Shown in pieces: positions 1 through 7,646 of a stretch of 18,420 nt of DNA (its first letter is position 1; every line of letters starts with the position of its first letter). Location: contig DAMAHZ010000062.1 of assembly GCA_031993545.1 (NCBI GenBank), forward strand, positions 1 to 18,420, written 5' to 3'. The notes under the pieces are model-generated. The model was not told where the DNA came from and did not search any database. It was given only the letters and a program-made list of their open reading frames with translations. The position numbers and the translations under genes are program-made. Source of the DNA: UBA1535 sp002323775 (GTDB taxonomy: Bacteria > Bacillota > Clostridia > Tissierellales > Sedimentibacteraceae).

Positions 1-593
1 TTTACAACCATTTTTAGCTAAATCTCTTATTTCATTTAAGATATCCTCTGGCTCTCTGCTTTTTTCTCTGCCTCTTGTATAAGGAACTACACAATAAGTA
101 CAGAAATTGTTGCAGCCATACGTTATATTTACAAGTGCTTTATGCGAATATTTTCTTGCCTTTGGCATATCTTCGTAAATTTTTTCTGTGTTTTCTATTA
201 TGCTAACTGCCTTTTCGATATGAGCTTTTTTAATTAATTCAGGCAACTCATGAATATTGTTAGTACCAAAATTATATCTATAAAAGGGCATTTTTTAAGT
301 GTTTGCTTTCTAACTTCTTCTTTTTGCATCATACATCCACAAACTGCTATAAGCATATTAGGATTTTTTCTTTTAAGTCCTTTTAGTGCTCCGAGCTTGC
401 CAAATACTTTTTGTGCCGCATTTTCTCTAATTAAGCATGTATTTAATATCACTAAATCTGCAGAAGAAATTGCATCCTTATTATCGTTATCTAATTCTTT
501 ATATCCTATTGAATTTAACATACCGCTGATTTTTTCAGAATCATGCTCGTTCATTTGACAGCCATATGTTAAAATGTGAAAAGTTCTACTCAT
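1..593 (-). pseudogene. miaB: miaB, tRNA-2-methylthio-N6-dimethylallyladenosine synthase; frameshifted, cut by window edge
   Basis: MiaB is a radical-SAM enzyme that methylthiolates i6A37 in tRNAs. The N-terminal UPF0004 domain is clear: TYGCQMNEHDSE near residues 9-20, NTCLIRENAAQKVFG, then CGCMMQ. These supply the three cysteines of the auxiliary Fe-S cluster. The starting frame runs off after CPFIDII and stops at 234. One base is missing in an A-run at 268-271 (T-run on the gene strand). Restoring it gives FGTNNIHELPELIKKAH and continues, without a stop to base 1, into a perfect radical-SAM motif (YGCNNFCTYCVVPYTRGRE, Cx3Cx2C). So the rest of the gene is intact in the other frame up to the window edge. 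The start ATG (591-593) has GGAGG eight bases upstream. Either the gene was recently inactivated or this is a homopolymer sequencing error. Family identity is certain; the functional state is not. Confidence 0.9.
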
Positions 594-649
594 TAATTTC
601 CTCCAATGTTACATATCTTCGATTATATCGAAGCATTTAATACCTAAAT

Positions 650-678
650 ATTATATCATTCTCGACATATGTTTTCAA
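650..678 (-). promoter_or_regulatory. sigma-A promoter of miaB
   Basis: On the minus strand TTGAAA (673-678), a 17-base spacer and TATAAT (650-655) form a near-consensus promoter about 57 bases before the miaB start codon. A 6-bp hairpin, CTTCGA/TCGAAG (617-633), lies in the 5' untranslated region between them. Confidence 0.7.
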
Positions 679-680
679 CA

Positions 681-713
681 AAAAACAATCTAATTTTTAT
701 TTAGACTGTTTTT
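681..713 (-). terminator. intrinsic terminator after the serpin gene
   Basis: AAAAACAATCTAA (681-693) pairs with TTAGACTGTTTTT (701-713), with one G-U pair and a 7-base loop. On the minus strand it ends in a T-run, 24 bases past the serpin stop codon. It insulates the serpin operon from the miaB promoter just downstream. Confidence 0.75.
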
Positions 714-736
714 TTGAATAGCTATCTATATAATTT

Positions 737-2011
737 TTACTTTTGAATATCCATGACAGTACCAATGAAAAATGGAAGTTTTGTTGTATTGTCAATAATA
801 GCATAGACAAATGGTCTGTCTAGTTTTACATATTTTATATTCATGTTCGGAGCTGAAGTAGTATTCATCTCTACTTTTGTGACAGCTCCAGCCTTTGTAC
901 CAAGTTCATCAACAGATATAAAAGTTTTGTGAATAACATTTCCAATAAATATATTTCCATTAGTCGAACTGCCAATCTTTGAAAAATCAGCTGAATTTTT
1001 ATCAAAAGCTGTTGGCATTCCTAGCAAAGACAGCGCATCGTTCATTTTAATAGAATACTCAAAGCTAAATTTCGGTAACTGAGCTGATACTGTTGCAGAT
1101 TCTGCGTTCGATATAGCAAGCATAAAATCCTCTCCAGTCAATGATGCAATATATTCGTTGATATCTATATCCTCGTTTGGAAGCAATGCAACAAAACTGT
1201 ATTTTCCGTCCTTGTAATTTTTAATAAATCCTGTAGCCTTTCCAGCATCAATGTATTGACTTTCTTTAGATGACATCATTTCAACCGAGCGTACACTCCC
1301 GTTTATTGCATGAAAGATGCTGTCTTTTACACTTTGCTTTTCATAAATGGTATCCCATTCAGCATCAAATGCAAGAGCATTTATCAAATACATAACTGTA
1401 TTTTTGTCTATTTCATCAAGAATTTTACCAATCATACCATCAGTATTTTTCTTAACCCAATTGTTAATGTCATTCACTGTCTGATTATCAAAGGCTGACT
1501 TGTATGTAGCTGCGTTATAGTAGTTAGCATTTGTCTGCAAAAAGTCTTTTTCCACTGTTAATTGGCTTTCATTATCACGAAACCATATAGAATTGGCAAT
1601 TTTTAGCTTATATTTTTTATCTGACGGAAGATTTTTTACATAACTATAAAGATATTCATTTAGTTCATCAAGCTTAATTTTACCTCCAAGCAATTCTTCC
1701 ATTTCTTTCTTTGTCTGTCCGTCAGCACCATTTGCAGTCATAGCAAGCGCAAGCATGATTGACAGCGGAGATATAAGTGAATTTTCATTCTCCTTGATTG
1801 ATTTCTTAAAAACTTTCAGAGAAAAATCTGCATTTGAAGCTATAAATGATTCGTCAAATAGCCTTTCATTTACCTTAGTAGCAGTGATACCATCCAATAA
1901 ATTCGCTGCCTTTGCTTTAACAGTACAGCCTGTAAAGTTTAGAGCCATTGCACAGAGCAACAACAGACTTAGATAAACTTTTGTTGATTTTTTTATTAAT
2001 ATTTTTTTCAT
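737..2011 (-). CDS. Secreted serpin lipoprotein (serine/cysteine protease inhibitor)
   Basis: A serpin-fold suicide inhibitor of proteases, probably anchored outside the membrane. The start is ATG at 2011 because GGAGG lies six bases before it; the frame extends to a TTG at 2023 that sits inside that site. The product is 424 aa: basic n-region, hydrophobic core and an FTGC lipobox (Cys near residue 29), then a full-length serpin domain. The hinge of the reactive-centre loop reads VDELGTKAGAVTK (about 367-379) with small residues suited to insertion, which suggests a true inhibitor. Counting P17 as Glu369 places P1-P1' at Thr385-Ser386. The loop is about four residues longer than in alpha-1-antitrypsin, so Asn near 389-390 is also possible. 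The C-terminal strand is PFFIGTVMDIQ. It follows the vWA lipoprotein gene by 36 bases, so the two are probably cotranscribed. Family certain; target protease unknown. Confidence 0.93.
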   Translation of the reverse strand: MKKILIKKSTKVYLSLLLLCAMALNFTGCTVKAKAANLLDGITATKVNERLFDESFIASNADFSLKVFKKSIKENENSLISPLSIMLALAMTANGADGQTKKEMEELLGGKIKLDELNEYLYSYVKNLPSDKKYKLKIANSIWFRDNESQLTVEKDFLQTNANYYNAATYKSAFDNQTVNDINNWVKKNTDGMIGKILDEIDKNTVMYLINALAFDAEWDTIYEKQSVKDSIFHAINGSVRSVEMMSSKESQYIDAGKATGFIKNYKDGKYSFVALLPNEDIDINEYIASLTGEDFMLAISNAESATVSAQLPKFSFEYSIKMNDALSLLGMPTAFDKNSADFSKIGSSTNGNIFIGNVIHKTFISVDELGTKAGAVTKVEMNTTSAPNMNIKYVKLDRPFVYAIIDNTTKLPFFIGTVMDIQK

Positions 2012-2047
2012 CCTATCCTCCAATTCTATAAGAATACTAATTTTGTA

Positions 2048-3586
2048 TTAATCAACGCTATAAACTATAGCCGCTTTTTTGATTAACTCAACGAGTTCAA
2101 GCCTATATTTATCATCATTCACTGTTTTTTCATCTAATAGCTTTAAAACATCATTGTAATTAGTATCTCCAACAAACTTGCTCTCTTTTAATATCATTCC
2201 AAATTCAGCCACTGCACAAGCAAATTTTAGGTTATTTGGAAGCTGTTCTTTGTAATCATTCTTATTAACAACCATTGACATAAGGTCACTTACATCACTA
2301 TCAGGCTTTTTGTATCTTATATTAATTGTTAGTAGTTCATCAGTATTATTTTCATTTTCATTTGATTGATACTTTAATTTTGTTGATGGTATATCCATTT
2401 TAGAATCATTTAATACTATCTCATAAAGTGCTGTGACACTATGGCCTGCCCCTATTTCCCCGGCATCCTTTTTATCATCGTTAAAATCCTCTGTTGACAG
2501 CAATCTGTTTTCATATCCTATTAGCCTATACCCTTTGACATTAGCCGGATTAAACTCCACTTGAAGTTTAACGTCCTTTGCAACAGTTACAAGAGTTGCA
2601 CCCATTTCGTCTACCAATACCTTTTTTGCTTCATATAAGGAATCAATATATGAGTAATTACCATTGCCTTTATCAGCCAAGGTTTCCATTTTGTTATCCT
2701 TTATATTCCCAGTTCCAAAGCCTAAAACTGATAAAAATACACCGCTATTTTTCTTTTCTGTTATAAGTTTTTCAAGCTCACTCTCACTTGTTAGTCCAAC
2801 GTTCAAGTCTCCGTCTGTTGCTAAAATTACTCTATTATTGCCACCTTTTATAAAATATTTTTCAGCCAGTTCATAAGCTGTTGTTATTCCTTTGCTTCCA
2901 TGTGTGCTGCCACCAGCCGAAAGGTTATCTAAGGCTTCATTTATAATCTCGCTGTTGTTTCCGCTTATTCCCTCTAAAACTACTCTATCATCTGAAGCAT
3001 ATGTAACTATTGATACTTTGTCTTTTTCTGTAAGATTAGCTGTTAGCATTTTAAATGCTTTCTGCATTAATGGCAGTTTATCATAACTGTACATTGAGCC
3101 AGATACATCAAGTAAAAATACCAAGTTTGAATTTGGGCTTTCAGAAAAATCTATATCCTTTGTTTTTAAGCCTATTAGCATCAATTTACTGTCTTTATTC
3201 CATGGACATTCTGATAATTCAGTCGTTACTGAAAAAGGCTCACCATCTTTTGGATTTGGATAATCATACTTAAAATAATTTATCATTTCTTCAATTCTGA
3301 CAGCACCAATATCTACACGCTGACCGTCATTTATTAATCTTCTGATATTGCTGTATGAGGCAGTATCCACATCTGCTGAAAATGTTGACATTGGATAATC
3401 TGCAACAGATTTATAATTGTTTTCTGGTATAGAATTATATTCTTCTGCATTGTATTTTTCTGCACTATACCTTACATCAGACATAGCGTTATCAGTATTT
3501 TTATAAGAGCCAGAGTCGTTTACGCTCTTAGCCTTACAACTGACCATAGTAAATATCATTAGAGTTATAATTGTTAAAATTAGCAC
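2048..3586 (-). CDS. YfbK-like von Willebrand factor A lipoprotein, with in-frame stop near native start
   Basis: Surface lipoprotein of the YfbK-like vWA family: an N-terminal YfbK-type segment (about residues 64-130), a vWA domain with a complete MIDAS (D160-x-S162-x-S164, T228 in GGSTHG, D258 in ATDGD), and a C-terminal DUF3520-like region. The MIDAS implies metal-dependent protein binding; the partner is unknown. The lipobox is MVSC (Cys17). The given start, GTG at 3586, has no ribosome-binding site. The good site (GGAGGTA, 3611-3617) serves ATG at 3605-3607, which is in the same frame but reads M-K-K-stop (TAA at 3596-3598)-Y-K-N before joining. The native product was therefore probably MKK.YKNVLIL, with the usual basic signal-peptide n-region. 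It lies upstream of the serpin in one operon. The promoter is uncertain; TTGACT at 3667-3672 is a possible -35. Confidence 0.88.
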   Translation of the reverse strand: MLILTIITLMIFTMVSCKAKSVNDSGSYKNTDNAMSDVRYSAEKYNAEEYNSIPENNYKSVADYPMSTFSADVDTASYSNIRRLINDGQRVDIGAVRIEEMINYFKYDYPNPKDGEPFSVTTELSECPWNKDSKLMLIGLKTKDIDFSESPNSNLVFLLDVSGSMYSYDKLPLMQKAFKMLTANLTEKDKVSIVTYASDDRVVLEGISGNNSEIINEALDNLSAGGSTHGSKGITTAYELAEKYFIKGGNNRVILATDGDLNVGLTSESELEKLITEKKNSGVFLSVLGFGTGNIKDNKMETLADKGNGNYSYIDSLYEAKKVLVDEMGATLVTVAKDVKLQVEFNPANVKGYRLIGYENRLLSTEDFNDDKKDAGEIGAGHSVTALYEIVLNDSKMDIPSTKLKYQSNENENNTDELLTINIRYKKPDSDVSDLMSMVVNKNDYKEQLPNNLKFACAVAEFGMILKESKFVGDTNYNDVLKLLDEKTVNDDKYRLELVELIKKAAIVYSVD

Positions 3587-3707
3587 GTTTTTGTATTATT
3601 TTTTCATTTTTACCTCCATGGGTTTATTTAAGGCTTTATTATCCTATATTTAATAGACTGATTTTAAGTCAAAAAGTTGCATAATTTCTGAAATTTTTTT
3701 CAATATA

Positions 3708-3736
3708 TTTACAGTGTCACATATTTATAGTATAAT
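3708..3736 (+). promoter_or_regulatory. sigma-A promoter of the GlcNAc-1-P transferase gene
   Basis: TTTACA (3708-3713), a 17-base spacer and TATAAT (3731-3736) form a strong promoter. The start codon at 3798 is about 60 bases downstream, with GGAGG at 3789-3793. Confidence 0.7.
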
Positions 3737-3797
3737 ATAACTTGCTTAGATGGTAAAATATATTTTTATAAAAAACAACCATACAATGGAGGAAAAA

Positions 3798-4799
3798 ATG
3801 ACTTTAAGTTATATATTAGGCTTTAGCATATCTCTTGCTTTAATGCTGATTGCTACGCCTAAAATGATTGAATTTGCAAAGAAAATTAATTTTGTTGAGC
3901 AACCTAATTTGCAAAACAGAAAAATTCATACAGAGCCTAAGCCATATTTGGCTTCAGTTTTGATATTTTCAATATTTTGGATTGTATTTTTCTTAGTATC
4001 AAAGGGTTTTTCAAATATATCGCTTCGTGATACCGTTAATTCAAAAGAAAAAATTAATATATTAATAATTTTTATAAGCTCGCTTATCATATTTGCAGTT
4101 GGTATAGTCGATGATTGGCATAAAATAAACAATAAGGATTTAAGAGCCTTACCAAAATTTTTAATACAGCTATTTGCCTGTTCATTAGTATTTTTGGCTG
4201 ATATAAGATTTGAAGGCTTCTTTTTACCAATATATAATATCCATGTTTCTTTACCTGTTTGGATGCAATTTATTTTTACTGTTATTTGGTTGTTTGGAGT
4301 AACAACTGTTATAAATTTTACAGATGGAATTGATGGCTTAGCAGGTAGTATTTCATGTATTTCTGCTGGTACATTGTTTATTGTTGCACAGATGAAAGGA
4401 CATTCTTCACATGCGCTTATATCAATAATTTTAGTTGGAGTATGCCTTGGGTATTTAAGATACAATAAATTTCCATCGAAAATACTAATGGGTGATTCTG
4501 GTGCTACCTTTTTAGGCTTTATGCTTGGTATAATCTCACTTGGAGGTGTTATGAAGCACGCAACTATTTTGTCAACATTTATTCCAATTATAGCACTTGG
4601 AGTACCTATATTTGATAATATTTATGTTGTTTTTAAAAGAATTAAAGAGAAAAAGCCTATTTATGTAGGTGATAACAGCCAAGCCCACTTTAGATTAATG
4701 AAAAAAGGATTAAATCAGATGCAGACTGTAATGTTTTTATGCTTGATTTCTATAAGTTTAGGTTTGTTCTCTATTATTATTGCTTTATTGAATTATTAA
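3798..4799 (+). CDS. Polyprenyl-phosphate GlcNAc-1-phosphate transferase (TagO/WecA/MraY family)
   Basis: Integral membrane enzyme that moves a sugar-1-phosphate (usually GlcNAc) from UDP to undecaprenyl phosphate. This is the first lipid-linked step for teichoic acids or other cell-wall glycopolymers. The start at 3798 follows GGAGGAAAAA; the frame opens earlier, at 3750, without a ribosome-binding site. The product is 333 aa with about ten membrane segments. The active-site motifs are VDDWH (D105, D106), NFTDGIDGLAGS (173-184) and KILMGDSGATFLG (228-240). The cytoplasmic loop usually written HLHHRLL appears as QAHFRLMKKG (295-304), keeping one His and the Arg. The N-terminal motif usually like PxPRxGG reads PKPYLASV, without the Gly pair. 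Substrate and pathway are not shown by the neighbours; no other wall-polymer gene is present. Family very sure, TagO versus WecA open. Confidence 0.9.
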   Translation: MTLSYILGFSISLALMLIATPKMIEFAKKINFVEQPNLQNRKIHTEPKPYLASVLIFSIFWIVFFLVSKGFSNISLRDTVNSKEKINILIIFISSLIIFAVGIVDDWHKINNKDLRALPKFLIQLFACSLVFLADIRFEGFFLPIYNIHVSLPVWMQFIFTVIWLFGVTTVINFTDGIDGLAGSISCISAGTLFIVAQMKGHSSHALISIILVGVCLGYLRYNKFPSKILMGDSGATFLGFMLGIISLGGVMKHATILSTFIPIIALGVPIFDNIYVVFKRIKEKKPIYVGDNSQAHFRLMKKGLNQMQTVMFLCLISISLGLFSIIIALLNY

Positions 4800-4931
4800 T
4801 AATTTTTAGTTATATATGGCTAAAATTAATTATAGATAAACTGAAGATTTCACTTTCAAAAACATAATAAAGCTTGAGGAATTTTCTAGTTTCTAAAAAT
4901 ATTATAATTTTTTTGTGGAGGTATTTTAAAT

Positions 4932-5348
4932 ATGAAAAGTATAAAACCTGGACGTGGTCCTTCTGCAATGGGCTTTGTCGGCTCAATAGTCGCTGTTGTC
5001 TTTGGAATATTTTGGACAATTATGGCGTCTTCAATGGGAGCTCCAATATTTTTCCCCATCTTTGGTATTATGTTTATAATTTTAGGTATTTTACAAGCGA
5101 TTTATAATTATAAAAATGCTACGGGTTCAAATCGTTTTTCATCATTTGATATAACAAGTGATGATGAAGAAACAGATCCTTTGAATGAATTATTTGGAAA
5201 AACAAAATATCATGATGTAAAAATATATAAAAATAATGATAATAGCAATAACAACGATAATAATGATTCTAACTTCTGTCCATATTGTGGAACTAAAACA
5301 AATGATGATTATAAATTTTGCCGAAAATGCGGAAAAACTTTAAATTAA
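4932..5348 (+). CDS. Small membrane protein with C-terminal zinc ribbon
   Basis: A 138-aa protein of no known function. Two hydrophobic helices (about 13-33 and 38-59) form a membrane hairpin. An acidic linker follows (SDDEETDPLNELFG), then a low-complexity Asn/Asp run (101-114), then a zinc ribbon with CPYCG and CRKCGK (C116, C119, C130, C133). This zinc-ribbon type is common in Firmicute membrane proteins and usually mediates protein contacts. The start has GGAGG nine bases upstream (4917-4921). The 132-base gap after the transferase gene holds no clear promoter or terminator, so cotranscription is possible. A strong terminator follows at once. Confidence 0.85.
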   Translation: MKSIKPGRGPSAMGFVGSIVAVVFGIFWTIMASSMGAPIFFPIFGIMFIILGILQAIYNYKNATGSNRFSSFDITSDDEETDPLNELFGKTKYHDVKIYKNNDNSNNNDNNDSNFCPYCGTKTNDDYKFCRKCGKTLN

Positions 5349-5360
5349 AAATTTAATATA

Positions 5361-5404
5361 AAACACCTGTGATTTTAATATAAAATAAAATCACAGGTGT
5401 TTTT
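5361..5404 (+). terminator. bidirectional intrinsic terminator
   Basis: A perfect 17-bp stem (5361-5377 with 5386-5402) and an 8-base loop, with T-rich tails on both strands. It serves the zinc-ribbon gene from the left and the rsgA-GNAT operon, whose last stop is at 5414, from the right. Confidence 0.9.
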
Positions 5405-5413
5405 AATTAGTAC

Positions 5414-6190
5414 TTATAATTCAACAAAAATTACTGGATAATCTGCTACCTTTTCAAAACCACAGGACATTGCTGTTTTAGCTGATGCTATATTGTTTTT
5501 CCAACATTCCCAATTTACTGTAATATTTTTTTTATAAGCTTCATTTAACAGCATCTTTGTCATATCCTTTGCTATACCTTGCTTCTGATATTCTTTTAAT
5601 ACTTCAATACCGATTGCCAATTCAGTTTTTGTTGGATATTCACTGGTGCAAAATCCGCATACTTTATTGTTAATTACAGGTGTAAATCCAACTCCTCTAT
5701 CTACAAAATCATCCATATCATCATATGTTGTAACTTCATTGATTATCATATTTATATTATCAACATTAGAGTTTAAAAGCTCAGAAGTTATTTTTAGTAT
5801 ATTTGCTCCTTGACTACTGCTATAGTCATTGTCAAAATTAGTTGGTTTCATACGATACAGACTTCTTTCATATAGACTGTATTTATTAGGAAATAGATTG
5901 GTTACTGCATTTTTCCAATCCTCGTTTGGATAAAATACAATAATAATTTCTAACTCATTCCTTGCTTTTTCTGTTAGTATCTGTTTGTCTAAATAATCAA
6001 GAGATTCTTTAGTGATTTCTCCAGCTGCAAATAAGTAAACTCCAAGTAAAACAAAGCATGTATCTTCTGTTTCACTTATATATGATTTTGCCAATTTAGG
6101 ATTTTCTTCTACCCCATCTATCATATATTGCAAAGGTGTAAAACTAAGTAGTTCTCTCATTTTTTTATTTGGTTTTAATATTTCTATCAT
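5414..6190 (-). CDS. GNAT N-acetyltransferase (GNAT_acetyltran / ZmaR-like family)
   Basis: A 258-aa acetyltransferase whose first half is the variable N-terminal module of the PF12746-type family and whose second half is the GNAT fold. The acetyl-CoA motif is IGIEVLKEYQKQGIAKDMTKMLL (about 190-212; Q-x-x-G-I-A in place of the usual Q/R-x-x-G-x-G/A). It is followed by NWECWKNNIASAKTAMSCGFEKV, the Asn-rich motif B typical of the family. Substrate unknown; relatives include ZmaR, which acetylates the antibiotic zwittermicin A. The gene starts 11 bases after rsgA and has AGGGG before the ATG, so it is the second gene of the rsgA operon and would share its leader control. Confidence 0.85.
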   Translation of the reverse strand: MIEILKPNKKMRELLSFTPLQYMIDGVEENPKLAKSYISETEDTCFVLLGVYLFAAGEITKESLDYLDKQILTEKARNELEIIIVFYPNEDWKNAVTNLFPNKYSLYERSLYRMKPTNFDNDYSSSQGANILKITSELLNSNVDNINMIINEVTTYDDMDDFVDRGVGFTPVINNKVCGFCTSEYPTKTELAIGIEVLKEYQKQGIAKDMTKMLLNEAYKKNITVNWECWKNNIASAKTAMSCGFEKVADYPVIFVEL

Positions 6191-6201
6191 ACTTTATACC
6201 C

Positions 6202-7242
6202 CTATCTCCCCTTAATCTTATTTATTAACTTTTCTCTTTTTGTATAAGCTGACTTTTGCTTTCCAAAATTATTTTCACTTATTAGTTGCAAATATCTTTT
6301 CCATCTATCCTCATCAAGTTTTCCATTTTCCAACGCTTTTTTAATTGCACAGCCCGGCTCACTTTTATGAGAGCAATCTGAAAATTTACATTGCTCCATT
6401 AATTCCTCAATATCATCAAAGGTCTTTTTTATTCCTTCTCCGGCATCCCACATACCTAATTCTCTCATACCAGGAGTATCTATTATCATAGTTTTAGATG
6501 CAAGCATAATCAATTGCCTATGGGTAGTAGTATGTCTACCCTTTGAATCATCATCTCTTATGCTATTGACCTTCATGATTTCCTCACCTGATATAGCATT
6601 TACAAGACTTGATTTTCCAACTCCTGATGAGCCCAAAAACACTAAAGTTTTTCCCTTGTTCAAATATTTTTCTAAAGCTTCCAAGCCAAATCCAGTTTTT
6701 GAGCTGATAGCAATAATATCTATATCTTCATACTGCGATTTTAATTCATTGACATATTTTTCATATTCGTTGTTTAAATCCGCCTTGGTAAGTATAATTA
6801 CAGGCTCAGCCCCACTCACTATTGCAGCACCGATGTATCTTTCTATTCTATTTATATTAAAATCATGGTTTAATGAAACAGCAATAAATACATAATCAAA
6901 ATTAGCTGCTATTACCTGTTCATGTATTGTTTTAACATAAGCGGCAGCATGACCAGAAAAATCTGTTCTCGAAAATTTACTTTTTCTTTTACACAACTTG
7001 GCAATTAATGAGTCTCCGTATTGATTATATTGCAAATATACAAAATCTCCAACTACAGGTATATCATCATCAAATTTTATTTCTTTATAAAAAGTTCCTT
7101 TTAATCTTGCGTTAACCTCTCCATACTCACAAACAACCTTATACAGTTCTCTGTGAACTTCTACTACTCTTGCAGGTATTAAGCCTTGCTTTATATCCTG
7201 CTCATATTCTAAATTCCATCCATATTCGTTTAAATTAATCAT
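6202..7242 (-). CDS. rsgA: RsgA, ribosome small-subunit-dependent GTPase A
   Basis: Circularly permuted GTPase that checks maturation of the 30S subunit. The start is ATG at 7242 because GGAGG sits five bases before it; the frame reaches back to an ATG at 7263, upstream of that site. The product is 346 aa. An OB-fold spans about 20-90. The G motifs are in the permuted order: G4 TKAD (152-155), G5 SSKTG (180-184), G1 GSSGVGKS (204-211), G2 around GRHTTTH (235-241), G3 DTPG (255-258). The C-terminal zinc knuckle has C285, C290, H292 and C298. Length and motifs are normal. An intrinsic terminator ends only 11 bases before the ribosome-binding site, leaving no room for a promoter. Expression should therefore depend on read-through of a long leader starting near 7555. 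Confidence 0.96.
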   Translation of the reverse strand: MINLNEYGWNLEYEQDIKQGLIPARVVEVHRELYKVVCEYGEVNARLKGTFYKEIKFDDDIPVVGDFVYLQYNQYGDSLIAKLCKRKSKFSRTDFSGHAAAYVKTIHEQVIAANFDYVFIAVSLNHDFNINRIERYIGAAIVSGAEPVIILTKADLNNEYEKYVNELKSQYEDIDIIAISSKTGFGLEALEKYLNKGKTLVFLGSSGVGKSSLVNAISGEEIMKVNSIRDDDSKGRHTTTHRQLIMLASKTMIIDTPGMRELGMWDAGEGIKKTFDDIEELMEQCKFSDCSHKSEPGCAIKKALENGKLDEDRWKRYLQLISENNFGKQKSAYTKREKLINKIKGR

Positions 7243-7263
7243 TTTTTCCTCCAATTTTTGCAT

Positions 7264-7288
7264 AAAAAAACTTGCCCATAAGCAAGTT
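7264..7288 (-). terminator. intrinsic terminator just upstream of rsgA (candidate attenuator)
   Basis: On the minus strand GAACTTGC, a short loop and GCAAGTT are followed by seven T (7264-7270). The rsgA Shine-Dalgarno begins at 7252, so no promoter fits between. Transcripts must pass this site to express rsgA. Confidence 0.7.
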
Positions 7289-7408
7289 CTGTTTTAAAGA
7301 TATTAAGTAACATTTTTAACATTACAAACAACGCTTTTAGTATTGTTTACAACGTTTTTAATTTTCCTAACATCTTCAATATTTTTACAGTATTACAAAA
7401 GGGTATTA

Positions 7409-7466
7409 AAACAATGCTTAAAAAGCATTGTTTGGGTACACAAAATCAAGCATTGACTTTGCACCC
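7409..7466 (-). promoter_or_regulatory. nested hairpins in the rsgA leader RNA
   Basis: In RNA order, GGGTGCA (7460-7466) pairs with TGTACCC (7434-7440), closing a loop that contains CAATGCTT (7448-7455). Directly after comes a perfect 11-bp hairpin, AAACAATGCTT/AAGCATTGTTT (7409-7433). The looped CAATGCTT is identical to the 5' arm of this second hairpin, so it could instead pair with AAGCATTG. A further ACCC (7401-7404) could compete for GGGT. The arrangement suggests a switch, but no known riboswitch class was recognised. Confidence 0.5.
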
Positions 7467-7477
7467 ACAATATAAAA

Positions 7478-7513
7478 TTATTTTAAAATCACCATATTAG
7501 TATTTTTTGCCAT
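7478..7513 (-). CDS. putative 11-aa leader peptide of rsgA
   Basis: The short frame MAKNTNMVILK begins about 40 bases after the predicted start of transcription and has AAAGGAG (7523-7529) nine bases before the ATG. An overlapping alternative, MNYGKKY (7497-7520), starts only a few bases from the same site and is less well spaced. The frame ends 11 bases before the leader hairpins. Expression is inferred only from the ribosome-binding site and position. Confidence 0.35.
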   Translation of the reverse strand: MAKNTNMVILK

Positions 7514-7561
7514 AATTCATCACTCCTTTGTAAATAAAATTGGAAAGATAATTCCGTTACC

Positions 7562-7590
7562 ATTATAAACCATTATTTAAAATATTTCAA
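7562..7590 (-). promoter_or_regulatory. sigma-A promoter of the rsgA operon
   Basis: On the minus strand TTGAAA (7585-7590), a 17-base spacer and TATAAT (7562-7567) form a near-perfect promoter. It lies about 310 bases before the rsgA start codon and defines an unusually long leader. Confidence 0.7.
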
Positions 7591-7646
7591 TAGAATAATT
7601 AAAATATTTATAATTAAATTTTTTATATCAATGCTTGTAGATACTA

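Noticed and set aside
3926..4465. 179-codon open frame on the minus strand
   Set aside because: It lies wholly opposite the transferase gene, has no ribosome-binding site and shows no recognisable domain; it is a shadow frame.
6560..6895. 111-codon open frame opposite rsgA
   Set aside because: Antisense to the conserved GTPase motifs; no independent coding signal.
7340..7353. Shared TTGTTTACAAC in the rsgA leader and in the TPR gene operator
   Set aside because: Only 11 AT-rich bases match and the rsgA copy is not a full dyad; chance is likely.
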